Position numbers and translations under genes: made by a program. Of a stretch of DNA of 12,904 bases, positions 1 through 7,888 are shown in pieces. The stretch's first letter is position 1. Each line of letters starts with the position of its first letter. Origin of the DNA: Candidatus Omnitrophota bacterium (GTDB taxonomy: Bacteria; Omnitrophota; Koll11; VGKN01). The stretch lies in NCBI GenBank assembly GCA_016867055.1, contig VGKN01000017.1:1-12904 (forward strand), read 5' to 3'. The notes beneath the pieces were generated by a model. The model ran no database searches and was not told the DNA's origin. It saw only the letters and a program-made list of their open reading frames with translations.

Positions 1-310
1 CAAATGCCCTAAGGGTAAGCACTATTATCTCATCTGAACCGTTGCTTATTATTAGGGAGTCTCTATCAACATTTAGTTTACTTGAAAGCGCCCTTTTTAG
101 GCGAAAACAGTCAGGGTCAGGATAACGATTTAATCTTTTTATCGCCTTCCTTATCGCAACGGCTGCCTTTCTTGAAGGACCAAGGGGATTCTCGTTTGAA
201 GCAAGTTTTATGGACTTTCCTATGCCAAGTTCTCTTTTAAGTTCTTCTTGAGGTTTACCAGGTTCATAGGATTTTATATATTTCAGTGCTTCTCTCGGAA
301 CAATACCCAT
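1..310 (-). CDS. hisC: Histidinol-phosphate / aromatic aminotransferase, N-terminal part (runs off left edge)
   Basis: PLP-dependent class I/II aminotransferase; HisC makes histidinol phosphate from imidazole-acetol phosphate, and close relatives transaminate phenylpyruvate or 4-hydroxyphenylpyruvate. About 103 codons are visible, starting MGIVPREALKYIKSYEPGKP. The HisC hallmarks are the YEPGKP segment, LASNENPLGPS (substrate/PLP-site loop), LNRYPDP, and SNGSDEII, which matches the usual GNGSDE cofactor-phosphate loop. The PLP lysine lies outside the window. The ATG at 310-308 is 7 nt after the pheA stop; no strong Shine-Dalgarno sequence is seen, and no other in-frame ATG lies nearby upstream. 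Because it follows pheA directly, I infer a role in phenylalanine/tyrosine synthesis, perhaps shared with histidine synthesis. The family call is secure; the substrate is not. Confidence 0.9.
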   Translation of the reverse strand, partial: MGIVPREALKYIKSYEPGKPQEELKRELGIGKSIKLASNENPLGPSRKAAVAIRKAIKRLNRYPDPDCFRLKRALSSKLNVDRDSLIISNGSDEIIVLTLRAF

Positions 311-317
311 TTTATAC

Positions 318-1379
318 TCATTCGCTAATCGGATAAGAGCCCAAAATCTTAAGAAACATGCATCCCTTCATTAACTCATCCAATGCTCTTTTAACATTGC
401 TGTCAGAGATATGGCCCAAGAAATCCACAAAGAAATAATACTCCCATGCCTTTTTCTTTGAAGGCCTCGATTCTATCTTTGTGAGGTTTATTCTGTTTCT
501 TTTAAAAGGCGTTAGCATATCATGGAGTGCGCCAACTTTATCTTTTATAGAAAACATTATTGAACTCTTGTCATTTCCGGTCGGATTTGGAATAGAATTT
601 CCTATCACAAGAAATCTTGTAACATTGTCTGCATAATCTTCTATCCTCTCTGCCACGATTTTAAGATTATATATCTTTGAGGCAATAGTACTTGCTATGG
701 CAGCAGAGTATTTGGTCTTAGATGCAAGTTCTGCAGCTTTTGTGGTGCTCGATACCTCAATAAATTCCACATTATGGATATTTGTTTCAAGCCAGTTCCT
801 GCATTGTCCGAATACCTGAGGATTTGAATAAATCCTTCTTACCTTATTAAGAGGGCTATTAGAGAGCAGGTTATGAGATATGGTAAGCATTACCTCAGAA
901 CATATCTTAAGGTCTGAATCAATAAACATATCAAGTGTATGATTAACAGCGCCTTCTATGGAATTCTCAATAGGAACCACGCCGTAATCGCTGCTTCCTT
1001 TTTCTATCTCGCTGAATATATCGGAGATGTTATCTTTAGATACATACTCAACCGAGCTTCCAAATTTTTTTAAAGAGGCGAGGTGAGTAAAGGTAGCGAG
1101 TGGCCCAAGATATGCAACCCTTAAAGGTTTTTCTACAGACAATGCAGCAGACATAATTTCTCTGAAAATGGCTACCACCGATTCTTTTTTTAATATACCC
1201 TTGTTTTGGTTTACAAGCCTTGCTAAGAGGGCCTTTTCCCTGTCAGGTGTATAGGGTTCTAAGCCCTTTTCAGCTTTAAGTTTTTTTATTTTTAAGGCGA
1301 TCTTTGTCCGCTCATTTAAAAGTTTAAGAATATTGGAGTCTATTTTGTCAATCTGCTTTCGCAGGTTCTTTAGATTCAT
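318..1379 (-). CDS. pheA: Bifunctional chorismate mutase / prephenate dehydratase (P-protein)
   Basis: Converts chorismate to prephenate and then to phenylpyruvate, the committed route to phenylalanine, in the cytoplasm. The protein has 353 residues, normal for a fused P-protein. Residues 1-80 are an AroQ-type chorismate mutase (LRKQIDKIDSNILKLLNER, then YTPDRE). Residues 87-262 are prephenate dehydratase, with LGPLATFTH near 91-99, YGVVPIENS at 132-140 and the catalytic TRF triad at 254-256. Residues 272-350 form an ACT domain with GAL (283-285) and ESRP (303-306), the phenylalanine-binding motifs, so feedback inhibition by phenylalanine is expected. The start is supported by AAGGA about 7-8 nt upstream. 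It overlaps the 3' end of scpB by 32 bp, implying translational coupling, and is followed by hisC after 7 nt. Confidence 0.97.
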   Translation of the reverse strand: MNLKNLRKQIDKIDSNILKLLNERTKIALKIKKLKAEKGLEPYTPDREKALLARLVNQNKGILKKESVVAIFREIMSAALSVEKPLRVAYLGPLATFTHLASLKKFGSSVEYVSKDNISDIFSEIEKGSSDYGVVPIENSIEGAVNHTLDMFIDSDLKICSEVMLTISHNLLSNSPLNKVRRIYSNPQVFGQCRNWLETNIHNVEFIEVSSTTKAAELASKTKYSAAIASTIASKIYNLKIVAERIEDYADNVTRFLVIGNSIPNPTGNDKSSIMFSIKDKVGALHDMLTPFKRNRINLTKIESRPSKKKAWEYYFFVDFLGHISDSNVKRALDELMKGCMFLKILGSYPISE

Positions 1380-1944
1380 CCTTGGCTTCCTTTTGGTTTG
1401 GGGTTTCTAATAATTCCTGGTTTATCTCTCCAAGTTCTGCTAGTCTTGGAAGTTCTGAAAGAGAGTTAAGGCCAAAATATTCAAGGAATTGGTTTGTTGT
1501 GCCGTAGAGTATAGGTCTGCCCACCACCTCTTTTCTTCCCACAATTCTTATGAGATTTCTCTCAAGCAAAGTCTTAAGAACCCCTTCAATGTTTACACCA
1601 CGGATTTGCTCTATCTCGGCTCTCGTTATTGGCTGTTTATAGGCAATTATTGAAAGCGTCTCAAGTGAGGGCTTTGTAAGCTTTTCGCTATAGCGACTCC
1701 TATATAATTTATTGAGCCATATGGCAAGGGAGGGTTCTGTAGCCATCCGAAACCCACCCGCAACCTCATTTATTCTTAATCCACTGTTAAGGGCCTCATA
1801 TTCACTCTTTAGACCATAAATCGCTTGTTTGATAACTTCCAAATCAACTTCTTCAATAACATCTTTTAATTCTGTGAGTGCCACCGGCTTTTCGCTGACA
1901 AATAGTATTGCCTCAATTATGCGTTTAACTTCTTTTTCATCCAT
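1348..1944 (-). CDS. scpB: Segregation and condensation protein B
   Basis: ScpB is the winged-helix kite subunit of the bacterial SMC-ScpAB condensin; a dimer binds ScpA and helps organise and segregate the chromosome. At 198 residues it has the usual family length. The first winged-helix domain spans about 1-85 (IIEAILFVSEKPV at 9-21). The second spans about 88-165, with the family signature LETLSIIAYKQPITRAEIEQ (94-113), then GVLKTLLERNLI and VGRPILYGTT. Residues 180-198 are a charged, low-complexity tail that overlaps the pheA start in another frame, so this tail may be an add-on. It begins 10 nt after the scpA stop; the ribosome binding site is poor, suggesting coupled translation. Confidence 0.97.
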   Translation of the reverse strand: MDEKEVKRIIEAILFVSEKPVALTELKDVIEEVDLEVIKQAIYGLKSEYEALNSGLRINEVAGGFRMATEPSLAIWLNKLYRSRYSEKLTKPSLETLSIIAYKQPITRAEIEQIRGVNIEGVLKTLLERNLIRIVGRKEVVGRPILYGTTNQFLEYFGLNSLSELPRLAELGEINQELLETPNQKEAKDESKEPAKAD

Positions 1945-1954
1945 ATTTGTTTTG

Positions 1955-2692
1955 TTAAGGCATCCTTATGGTCGGTTCTATCTTTTTTGTATTTCTTACA
2001 ATCTGTATCTCTCCGAATAAAATTTCCTGACGGATTAATATTTCCCTTAGTCTTATCAGTTCTAAAACTGCCAGAAAGGTAATGATAACCTCAAGTTTTG
2101 ATTTAGAATTGTTGAAGAGCTGAGTAAAGTATAGCACAGGCTCATTTATAAGCCTATGAAATATCTCATGAATCTTTTCCTCAATCGTAAACTCATCTTT
2201 TATAATCTCATAAAATATCTCTTTTGGTAGTTTTTTTAATACCTTAGAAAATGCTGAAATTAAATCAAAAAGGCTTGCTTCAAAATATTGGCCTTCCTCT
2301 TCTGTTGCACCTTCAGAAAATTGTCTCGTGAATACATTTCGCTCGGTTAGTTCTCTTTTAGCCAGCTCACTCGCAGCCTCTTTAAATTTCTTATATTCTA
2401 AGAGTTTTCTGACAAGCTCTACCCTTGGATCTTCTTGTTCCTCTTCTTCAGGCGTGAGTTCTTCAGGAGGCAGAAGCATCCTTGACTTAATATGCATAAG
2501 GGTAGCCGCCATAACCAGAAACTCTCCTGCGATATTCAAATCAAGCATCTTCATCAATTCCAGATACTCTAGATACTGGTCTGTAATCTCTGCAATGGGA
2601 ATATCATATATATCTATCTCTTCTTTTTTTATTAAAAATAGAAGTAAATCCAATGGACCTTCAAATACATCAAGTTTTACCTTATAGGTCAT
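1955..2692 (-). CDS. scpA: Segregation and condensation protein A
   Basis: ScpA is the kleisin subunit that bridges the SMC heads and binds ScpB in the bacterial condensin. The protein has 245 residues, typical for the family. The N-terminal SMC neck-binding region is canonical (VFEGPLDLLLFLIKKEEIDI at 9-28, then IPIAEITDQYLEYL). The middle is acidic (78-90) and is followed by helices used for ScpB binding. The C-terminal winged helix that contacts the SMC cap is recognisable in FLAVLELIRLREILIRQE (206-223) and the closing strand FGEIQIV. Its ATG overlaps the trpS TGA as ATGA, a classic coupling arrangement, with a GGAAG Shine-Dalgarno sequence inside the end of trpS. Confidence 0.97.
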   Translation of the reverse strand: MTYKVKLDVFEGPLDLLLFLIKKEEIDIYDIPIAEITDQYLEYLELMKMLDLNIAGEFLVMAATLMHIKSRMLLPPEELTPEEEEQEDPRVELVRKLLEYKKFKEAASELAKRELTERNVFTRQFSEGATEEEGQYFEASLFDLISAFSKVLKKLPKEIFYEIIKDEFTIEEKIHEIFHRLINEPVLYFTQLFNNSKSKLEVIITFLAVLELIRLREILIRQEILFGEIQIVRNTKKIEPTIRMP

Positions 2693-3726
2693 AGTATATC
2701 TTCCAATCTAACAGGAGGAGGTATATCCATTGTCGTTTTTACCTTGGTCAAGGTCTCGCTGGCAACCTTTTTAGCCTTCTTGGCGCCTTGGATTGTTATT
2801 TCTCTTACATTCATCTTTTTAAGTTCTTCTCTTCTCGTATGAATACCTTGCAGGTATTCAATTAGAATTTCTGCCAAATTCTTTTTGCATTCTGTGCAAC
2901 CTATCTTTGCCTGTCTGCAATCATATGCAACTTTAACTATCTCGGATTTTGGCACATTGACCTTTTCTGCAAATATATTGTAGTAAGTATGCACATTACA
3001 TTTTTCTGGATGCCCCTTATCGGTTAGTTTTATCCGCTTTGGGTCCGTGAACATCCCCGATACCTTTTTTCTTATAACTTCGGGAGGATCTGACAGCGCT
3101 ATATAATTGTCAAAACTCTTTGACATTTTTCTGCCGTCCAAACCAAGCAGTCTGGGCGTCTTGGTAAATAAACCCTCAGGCTCAAGCAGAGCTGACTTAT
3201 CGTCATATTCATCCCCATATAGATTATTAAATCTACGTGCTATCTCACGCGTCAATTCAAGATGTGCCTTCTGGTCTTCGCCAACAGGAACCGTATTTGC
3301 CTTATACAGTAATATATCGGCTGCCTGTAAAACTGGATAACCCAAAAAGGCATAGGTAGCTAAATTCCTTGTTTTATTTTCTCTAAGCTGTTCCTTATAC
3401 GTAGGACACCTTTCAAGCCATCCCAAAGGCGTAAGCGTAGAGAGTATCATATACAATTCAAGATGCTCCTTGACATCTGATTGTAAAAATATTGTGCTTT
3501 TATTAAAATCTATTCCAATACTGAGCCAGTCCAAAACCATCCCATCCGAATACTCCTTAATCATCGATGGGTCTTCATATTCGCTCATAAGTGCATGCCA
3601 ATCTGCCACCATGAAGAAACATTCGTATTCATCCTGCAATCTTACCCAGTTTTCTAATGCTCCTACCAGATGGCCAAGGTGTAAGGGGCCGGTCGGTCTC
3701 ATTCCACTTAAAATTCGCTTCTTCAT
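2689..3726 (-). CDS. trpS: Tryptophanyl-tRNA synthetase with putative [4Fe-4S] cysteine motif
   Basis: Class Ic aminoacyl-tRNA synthetase charging tRNA-Trp. It has 345 residues. The Rossmann fold carries the HIGH-type motif in PTGPLHLGH (11-19), the tryptophan/ATP site elements VGEDQKAH (148-155) and the KMSKS loop GRKMSKS (198-204). The C-terminal helical domain contains Cys243, Cys270, Cys277 and Cys280, a C-x26-C-x6-C-x2-C array. Thermotoga maritima TrpRS holds a [4Fe-4S] cluster through C-x22-C-x6-C-x2-C near the anticodon-binding domain, so I infer a similar cluster here, with a loop four residues longer. The start codon abuts the infB stop with no gap. Position between infB and scpA places it in the same transcript. 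Confidence 0.97.
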   Translation of the reverse strand: MKKRILSGMRPTGPLHLGHLVGALENWVRLQDEYECFFMVADWHALMSEYEDPSMIKEYSDGMVLDWLSIGIDFNKSTIFLQSDVKEHLELYMILSTLTPLGWLERCPTYKEQLRENKTRNLATYAFLGYPVLQAADILLYKANTVPVGEDQKAHLELTREIARRFNNLYGDEYDDKSALLEPEGLFTKTPRLLGLDGRKMSKSFDNYIALSDPPEVIRKKVSGMFTDPKRIKLTDKGHPEKCNVHTYYNIFAEKVNVPKSEIVKVAYDCRQAKIGCTECKKNLAEILIEYLQGIHTRREELKKMNVREITIQGAKKAKKVASETLTKVKTTMDIPPPVRLEDIL

Positions 3727-5685
3727 CTATTCCAGTTTCTTCGCTATCTTTTCTATTTTATAAACCTCTATTATATCGCCTGCCTTAAAATCCTGAAATT
3801 CTGAAACGCCTATGCCACATTCAAAACCCTCCTGTACATCCCGTACATCATCCTTCAAGCGCTTAAGGCTTGATATCTTTCCTTTAAAAACTATCTCATT
3901 ATCCCTTAAAACCCTGATGGAAGAACTTCTTGCTATAGTCCCTTTTAGAACAAAACATCCTGCCACCTGGCCAAAATTTGATATCCTAAATGTTTGTCTT
4001 ACCTCAACCCTGCCTGTAATAGTCTCTTTTGTATGAGGTTCAAGAAGTCCTTCCATTGCGGCCTTAACATCTGATATAGCCTCATATATCACCCGATAAA
4101 GCCTTACCTCAACCCCTTCTTCTTTTGCCCTTGCCTCTGCCTCTGGGATTAATTCAATATGAAAACCTATAACAACTGCACTAGATGCAGCTGCAAGCAT
4201 TATATCAGACTCGTTTATATCTCCCACGCCCTGATGGATTATTCTAAGCTGGACATCCTGCGATGGTATTTTTAGAAGAGAATCTCTTAATGCCTCAATA
4301 GATCCCCCAACATCTGCCTTAAATATTAACTTTAATTCTTTTACAGTACCTTCCCTTATCCTTTGATATAATTCCTCAAGAGTTATTCGCTTGGCTTGGA
4401 CAATTGTCTTTTCTTTTATTTTTTCTTGTTTAGCGCCGCCAATTTCACGCGCCTTCTTTTCATCTTCAACCACATAAAACTTCTCCCCTGCCTGAACAAC
4501 CCCTGAAAGTCCAAGTATTTCAACTGGTTTTGAGGGAGATGCCTCCTTTATGCGATGGCCTTTATCATCTATCATCGCCTTAACCCTTCCCCAGTGGCTT
4601 CCGCATATAATAACATCTCCTACTCTTAAGGTGCCATTTCTCACGATAACTGTTGCAATCGGACCTCCGCCTCTTGATAACTCTGCTTCAATGACGACTC
4701 CGCTGGCAAGTCTATGAGGATTTGCTTTTAACTCCAGCATCTCAGCCTCAAGGAGTAACATCTCAAGTAAATGGTCTATGCCCTCTTTTGTCTTGGCGGA
4801 AACTCCCATTGTTATCGTCTTACCACCCCAGTCCTCAGACATAAGATTAAGTTCGGATAACTGCCTTTTTACCCTATTTATATCTGCACTTGGTTTATCT
4901 ATTTTATTTATCGCTACTACAATTGGAACGCCTGCCTCTCTTGCATGGTCAATGGCCTCAATTGTCTGTGGCATCACTCCATCATCTGCTGCCACAACTA
5001 ATACTACTATATCTGTAATATTTGCCCCTCTTGAGCGCATGGCAGTAAATGCCTCATGGCCTGGTGTATCTAAAAAGGTGATATGCCCCTTTTCAAGCGC
5101 CACCTCATATGCACCTATATGCTGGGTGATACCACCTGCCTCTTTTTCTGTGACATTTGTCTTTCTTATGACATCCAAGAGAGAGGTCTTACCATGGTCA
5201 ACATGTCCCATAAATGTAACAATAGGGGCCCTTGGAACTAACCTTGAAGGCTCATCTTCTTTTTTATGAATCTCTATAATCTCTTCTTCTTCTGTAGGAA
5301 GAGGTTTTATCTCATAGCCGAAGTCCTTTCCTATAATAGTTGCAGTTTTTTCATCAAGTGTTTGGTTCACCGTAGCAAATATATTATGCTTGATGAGTTT
5401 TTTGATAATCTCATTTGGTTTTACAGCAAGTTTTGTCGAAAGGTCTTTAACTAATATAGGAAATTTAAGTCTTATCTCTTTAGCCGTAACTACCTCGCCG
5501 ACCGGCTTAGCCTCAATTTTAATCTCGTCCTTTGGTTTTAGTTCATGTATTATAATCTCAGCGGTCTCTTCATCCAAAGAACTCATATGACCCTTTACTA
5601 TAACATTTAGCTCTTTGAGTTTAGCTATAAGGTCTTTGCTTGAGATATTTAATTTTTTTGCAAGCTCATGAACCCTTACTGACAT
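3727..5685 (-). CDS. infB: Translation initiation factor IF-2
   Basis: GTPase that brings fMet-tRNA to the 30S subunit and promotes 50S joining. It has 652 residues, compact for IF-2 because the variable linker is short. Residues 1-50 are an IF2_N domain ([16 protein letters not shown]), and a second IF2_N-like module follows at about 75-125. The G domain shows G1 GHVDHGKT (160-167), G2 GGIT (184-187), G3 DTPGH (206-210), G4 NKID (260-263) and G5 SAK (296-298). Domain II and the IF2-specific domain III follow, then the C-terminal fMet-tRNA-binding domain IV ending in [20 protein letters not shown]. The start has GAGGA about 7 nt upstream. It lies 23 nt after nusA, but ylxR and ylxQ, which separate the two genes in Bacillus, are missing. 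Confidence 0.98.
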   Translation of the reverse strand: MSVRVHELAKKLNISSKDLIAKLKELNVIVKGHMSSLDEETAEIIIHELKPKDEIKIEAKPVGEVVTAKEIRLKFPILVKDLSTKLAVKPNEIIKKLIKHNIFATVNQTLDEKTATIIGKDFGYEIKPLPTEEEEIIEIHKKEDEPSRLVPRAPIVTFMGHVDHGKTSLLDVIRKTNVTEKEAGGITQHIGAYEVALEKGHITFLDTPGHEAFTAMRSRGANITDIVVLVVAADDGVMPQTIEAIDHAREAGVPIVVAINKIDKPSADINRVKRQLSELNLMSEDWGGKTITMGVSAKTKEGIDHLLEMLLLEAEMLELKANPHRLASGVVIEAELSRGGGPIATVIVRNGTLRVGDVIICGSHWGRVKAMIDDKGHRIKEASPSKPVEILGLSGVVQAGEKFYVVEDEKKAREIGGAKQEKIKEKTIVQAKRITLEELYQRIREGTVKELKLIFKADVGGSIEALRDSLLKIPSQDVQLRIIHQGVGDINESDIMLAAASSAVVIGFHIELIPEAEARAKEEGVEVRLYRVIYEAISDVKAAMEGLLEPHTKETITGRVEVRQTFRISNFGQVAGCFVLKGTIARSSSIRVLRDNEIVFKGKISSLKRLKDDVRDVQEGFECGIGVSEFQDFKAGDIIEVYKIEKIAKKLE

Positions 5686-5708
5686 AGAAATTCCTCAGAT
5701 ATTAAAGG

Positions 5709-6893
5709 TTAGGATTCTCTTTTCTCAACATCATCCTTAGCCTCAACCTTATCCTTTGTTTCTATCAGTTCCTTTGCAGACTTTAAGATTTTCTCTGCTG
5801 TCTTTTTTCCAACCCCGGCCACTTTCATAAGTTCCTCTATGCTGGAGGATACTATTTTCTCTACCGTATCAAAGCCCTGCTTTATCAGTTCTTCTGCTAA
5901 CTTAGAACCCACGCCTGTTATCGCTAAAAGCTCCTTCTCCTTGGGCTTCCTTGCTACCTCTTGCTCACTTCTTATGTCAATGTGCCAGCTAGTAAGTTTT
6001 GCTGCAAGCCGGACATTCTGACCATGCCTTCCTATTGCAAGGGAAAGCTGGTCATCAGCTGTTATAACCTCTGCCTTTTTGTTTTTCTCATCTAATTTCA
6101 TACTTAAAATCTTAGCCGGTCCCAAAGCAGCGGTAATGAATTCCTGCGGCTCTTCTGAATACCTTACTATGTCAACTTTTTCTCCTTGGAGTTCTCGCAC
6201 TATATTTTTAACCCTTGAGCCCCTCATCCCCACACATGAACCCACACAGTCCACCTTTTCATCCTTAGAAAAAACCGCTATCTTAGTACAACTTCCAGGT
6301 TCACGTGAAATGGATTTTATCTCCACCAACCCATCTAAAATCTCGGGAACCTCAAGTTCAAATAGTTTTCTTACAAAACCCGGATGAGTCCTTGAAAGGA
6401 TAATCTGTGTGCCTTTTGGAGTCTTTTTTACATCCACTACATATGCCCTTATATGACTTCCTTGCCTGTAATCTTCTTTGGGAGACTGCTCGTTGCGCGG
6501 AATAAGGGCTTCTGTCTTTCCCATATCAACTATTATGCCTGTCTTATCAAATCTGTGAATTCCACCTCCTACTATATCGCCTATCTTGTCTTTAAACTCC
6601 TCGTATATTACATCTCGCTCCCTTTCTTTTAGTTTCTGAATAATTACCTGCTTGGCGGTCTGTGCGGCAATCCTTCCGAATCCCTCGGGCGTTACGTTTA
6701 TTTCCTCGTCTTTGGCATACAAACGAATCTGACCTGTATTTGTATCAACCTTTGCGATTATATCTTCTTTTTTCTGAAATGCCTTTCGCGCCGCAGCAGC
6801 AATAGCAGTCTCCACATCGGAAATTAATATATCCTTGCTTATTCCTCTTTCCCTCTCTATATGTTCTAAAACCGCTAACAATTCACCATTCAT
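5709..6893 (-). CDS. nusA: Transcription termination/antitermination factor NusA
   Basis: Binds RNA polymerase and nascent RNA to modulate pausing, termination and antitermination. It has 394 residues. The N-terminal RNAP-binding domain spans about 1-100, S1 about 104-170 (GDIVGGGIHRFDKTGIIVDMG), KH1 about 200-262 (VGSCVGMRGSRVKNI), KH2 about 270-312 (LSLAIGRHGQNVRLAAKL), and a helix-hairpin-helix pair about 320-378 (ITGVGSKLAEEL and VAGVGKKTAEKIL). Compared with my recall of Bacillus NusA, about 30 residues are missing between RLYAKDEE (57-64) and NVTPEGFGRIAAQTAKQ (66-82), so the N-terminal domain is compact. The start is supported by AGGA about 9 nt upstream. It sits between rimP and infB, the most conserved NusA context. 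Confidence 0.97.
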   Translation of the reverse strand: MNGELLAVLEHIERERGISKDILISDVETAIAAAARKAFQKKEDIIAKVDTNTGQIRLYAKDEEINVTPEGFGRIAAQTAKQVIIQKLKERERDVIYEEFKDKIGDIVGGGIHRFDKTGIIVDMGKTEALIPRNEQSPKEDYRQGSHIRAYVVDVKKTPKGTQIILSRTHPGFVRKLFELEVPEILDGLVEIKSISREPGSCTKIAVFSKDEKVDCVGSCVGMRGSRVKNIVRELQGEKVDIVRYSEEPQEFITAALGPAKILSMKLDEKNKKAEVITADDQLSLAIGRHGQNVRLAAKLTSWHIDIRSEQEVARKPKEKELLAITGVGSKLAEELIKQGFDTVEKIVSSSIEELMKVAGVGKKTAEKILKSAKELIETKDKVEAKDDVEKRES

Positions 6894-6910
6894 ATTAAAT
6901 TTTCCTGTTT

Positions 6911-6970
6911 TAACGATTACTGCGACTTAATCACCGTAATCATATCCTTTCATCGTTGTAATCATTGTTA
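6911..6970 (-). repeat. rimP-nusA spacer with repeated GATTAC words and inverted repeats
   Basis: This is most of the only sizeable gap in the operon (77 nt). Read on the minus strand, ATGATTAC occurs twice. GATTAC at 6941-6936 can pair with GTAATC at 6920-6915 across a 15-nt loop. The more upstream copy (6963-6958), together with TAAC at 6970-6967, could pair with GTAATCGTTA instead, so two alternative hairpins share one arm. There is no T-tract, so it is not an intrinsic terminator. It could be an RNA processing site, a NusA-responsive pause region or a REP-like insertion. Confidence 0.35.
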
Positions 6971-7435
6971 TTAAAACCTTATCTCTAATTTTGCCCTTGC
7001 TATAATATTTCTGGGTATTATAAGTTCTTGTCCATCTTCAAGGATAATCTTTATCTCCTCCACATTAAATTCCTTAAGCGTTCCAACCACTACATTTACG
7101 CCTGATATGGACTTTGAGGTAACTATCCTTACTAGTTTATTGAGCACTCTTTTAAAGTCTGCATCGTTTATAAGGGATCTGTCCAAACCTGGTGAAGAAA
7201 CCTCCAGTATATAATGCTCCTCGATGAGTACTTCCCTATCCAGAAGTCTGCTCAACTCTTCATTTATTTCTGCGCACTCATTAATGGTTATACCCTCTGG
7301 CCTATCTACCAGTAGTGTCAGACTTAAGGTTCCTGCCCTGCGCCTGAAAGAGAACTCCACCAGCTCCACTTCTCTTTGGCTAAGAAATGGCTCTATTAAC
7401 TCTTTAAGTTTCTTTTCTACTTCAACTATATCCAT
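6971..7435 (-). CDS. rimP: Ribosome maturation factor RimP
   Basis: Cytoplasmic factor needed for late 30S subunit assembly. It has 154 residues, the standard length. The N-terminal alpha/beta domain spans about 1-85, with VELVEFSFRRRAGTLSLTLLVD (23-44), where the strand normally reads like LELVDVEFVREG, and the diagnostic VSSPGLDR (79-86). The SH3-like C-terminal domain spans about 90-154, with the VGTLKEF strand and the usual closing PRNIIARAKLEIRF. The ATG has only a weak ribosome binding site, but a possible short leader reading frame ends 7 nt upstream and could feed ribosomes to it. It is the first full gene of the operon, behind a promoter and an attenuator-like hairpin. Confidence 0.96.
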   Translation of the reverse strand: MDIVEVEKKLKELIEPFLSQREVELVEFSFRRRAGTLSLTLLVDRPEGITINECAEINEELSRLLDREVLIEEHYILEVSSPGLDRSLINDADFKRVLNKLVRIVTSKSISGVNVVVGTLKEFNVEEIKIILEDGQELIIPRNIIARAKLEIRF

Positions 7436-7442
7436 AATGTTT

Positions 7443-7499
7443 TCAAGTAGTTAGATAATCCACAACAAAAAAAGTGGGCAGTTCACCCACTTTATGCAT
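7443..7499 (-). CDS. Possible leader peptide ahead of rimP
   Basis: A 19-codon frame (18 residues, MHKVGELPTFFVVDYLTT) runs straight through the terminator hairpin and stops 7 nt before the rimP ATG. A perfect AAGGAGG lies at 7507-7501. That is only 1 nt from the ATG, which is too close, but 10 nt from an in-frame GTG at 7490-7488 that would give a 15-residue peptide. A ribosome translating this frame would melt the hairpin. The frame is short, so chance is a real alternative. Confidence 0.25.
   Translation of the reverse strand: MHKVGELPTFFVVDYLTT
7467..7493 (-). terminator. Intrinsic terminator / attenuator in the rimP-nusA-infB leader
   Basis: Read on the minus strand, AAAGTGGG and CCCACTTT form a perfect 8-bp stem with a 7-nt loop (TGAACTG). 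A run of seven T residues begins inside the 3' arm. It lies between the promoter at 7523-7551 and the rimP start, so termination here would shut off the whole operon. In Bacillus subtilis the corresponding leader carries a NusA-dependent terminator used for nusA autoregulation; by position and shape I infer the same role here. Confidence 0.8.
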
Positions 7500-7522
7500 C
7501 CCTCCTTAGATTTAGTTTTTAC

Positions 7523-7551
7523 AAGATACTAAAAAATCTCCAAATTGTCAA
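7523..7551 (-). promoter_or_regulatory. Sigma-70-type promoter of the rimP operon
   Basis: On the minus strand a perfect -35 TTGACA (7551-7546) is followed by a 17-nt spacer and a -10 TATCTT (7528-7523, 4 of 6 matches). Transcription would begin near 7516, giving a leader of about 80 nt that carries AAGGAGG and the terminator hairpin before rimP. Confidence 0.75.
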
Positions 7552-7879
7552 GCGGAAAATGTCCGCAACTAAAAAAATGATACGAAAAATGATAACAGTT
7601 TTTCATAGACTTATATCTTATCTCTAAAATATCAGCTACATCCTCACCAGTAAAATATAATCTTTTTCTAATTTCTACAATAGTAAATATCTCATTTCAC
7701 TAAATACATATAATTAACATTGTTGTTAAACATGTGTTCTCAAAAATATTTAGCGTTTCAAGAATATCAAGAAAAGATCGAGGTTTTAGGTTAAGGCTAA
7801 GAAGCAAACTTGGGCTACCGTCAGATTTAATATGATAGATCCTGAGATTATTTCTTATCCTTATCTTTCTAATTGACAC
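7529..7879 (-). pseudogene. Remnant reading frame of unknown family, split by two adjacent stops
   Basis: One minus-strand frame stays open from a possible GTG at 7879 to a TAG at 7531-7529, apart from the adjacent stops TAG TGA at 7702-7697. The upstream piece (59 codons) has a protein-like stretch around YHIKSDGSPSLLLSLNLKPR and SFLDILETLNIF. The downstream piece (about 55 codons) contains EIRKRLYFTGEDVADILEIR, which resembles the start of a winged-helix domain, as in some AbiEi-type antitoxins; this is a weak resemblance. The last codons run under the rimP promoter. Read as decayed coding DNA rather than a working gene. It is in the same frame as the last part of the nuclease-like remnant upstream, so both may come from one degraded locus. 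Confidence 0.45.
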
Positions 7880-7888
7880 CTTTTTGAA

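Noticed and set aside
4778..5269. 163-codon plus-strand frame opposite infB
   Set aside because: It is the antisense shadow of the highly conserved IF-2 G domain, with no ribosome binding site and no family resemblance.
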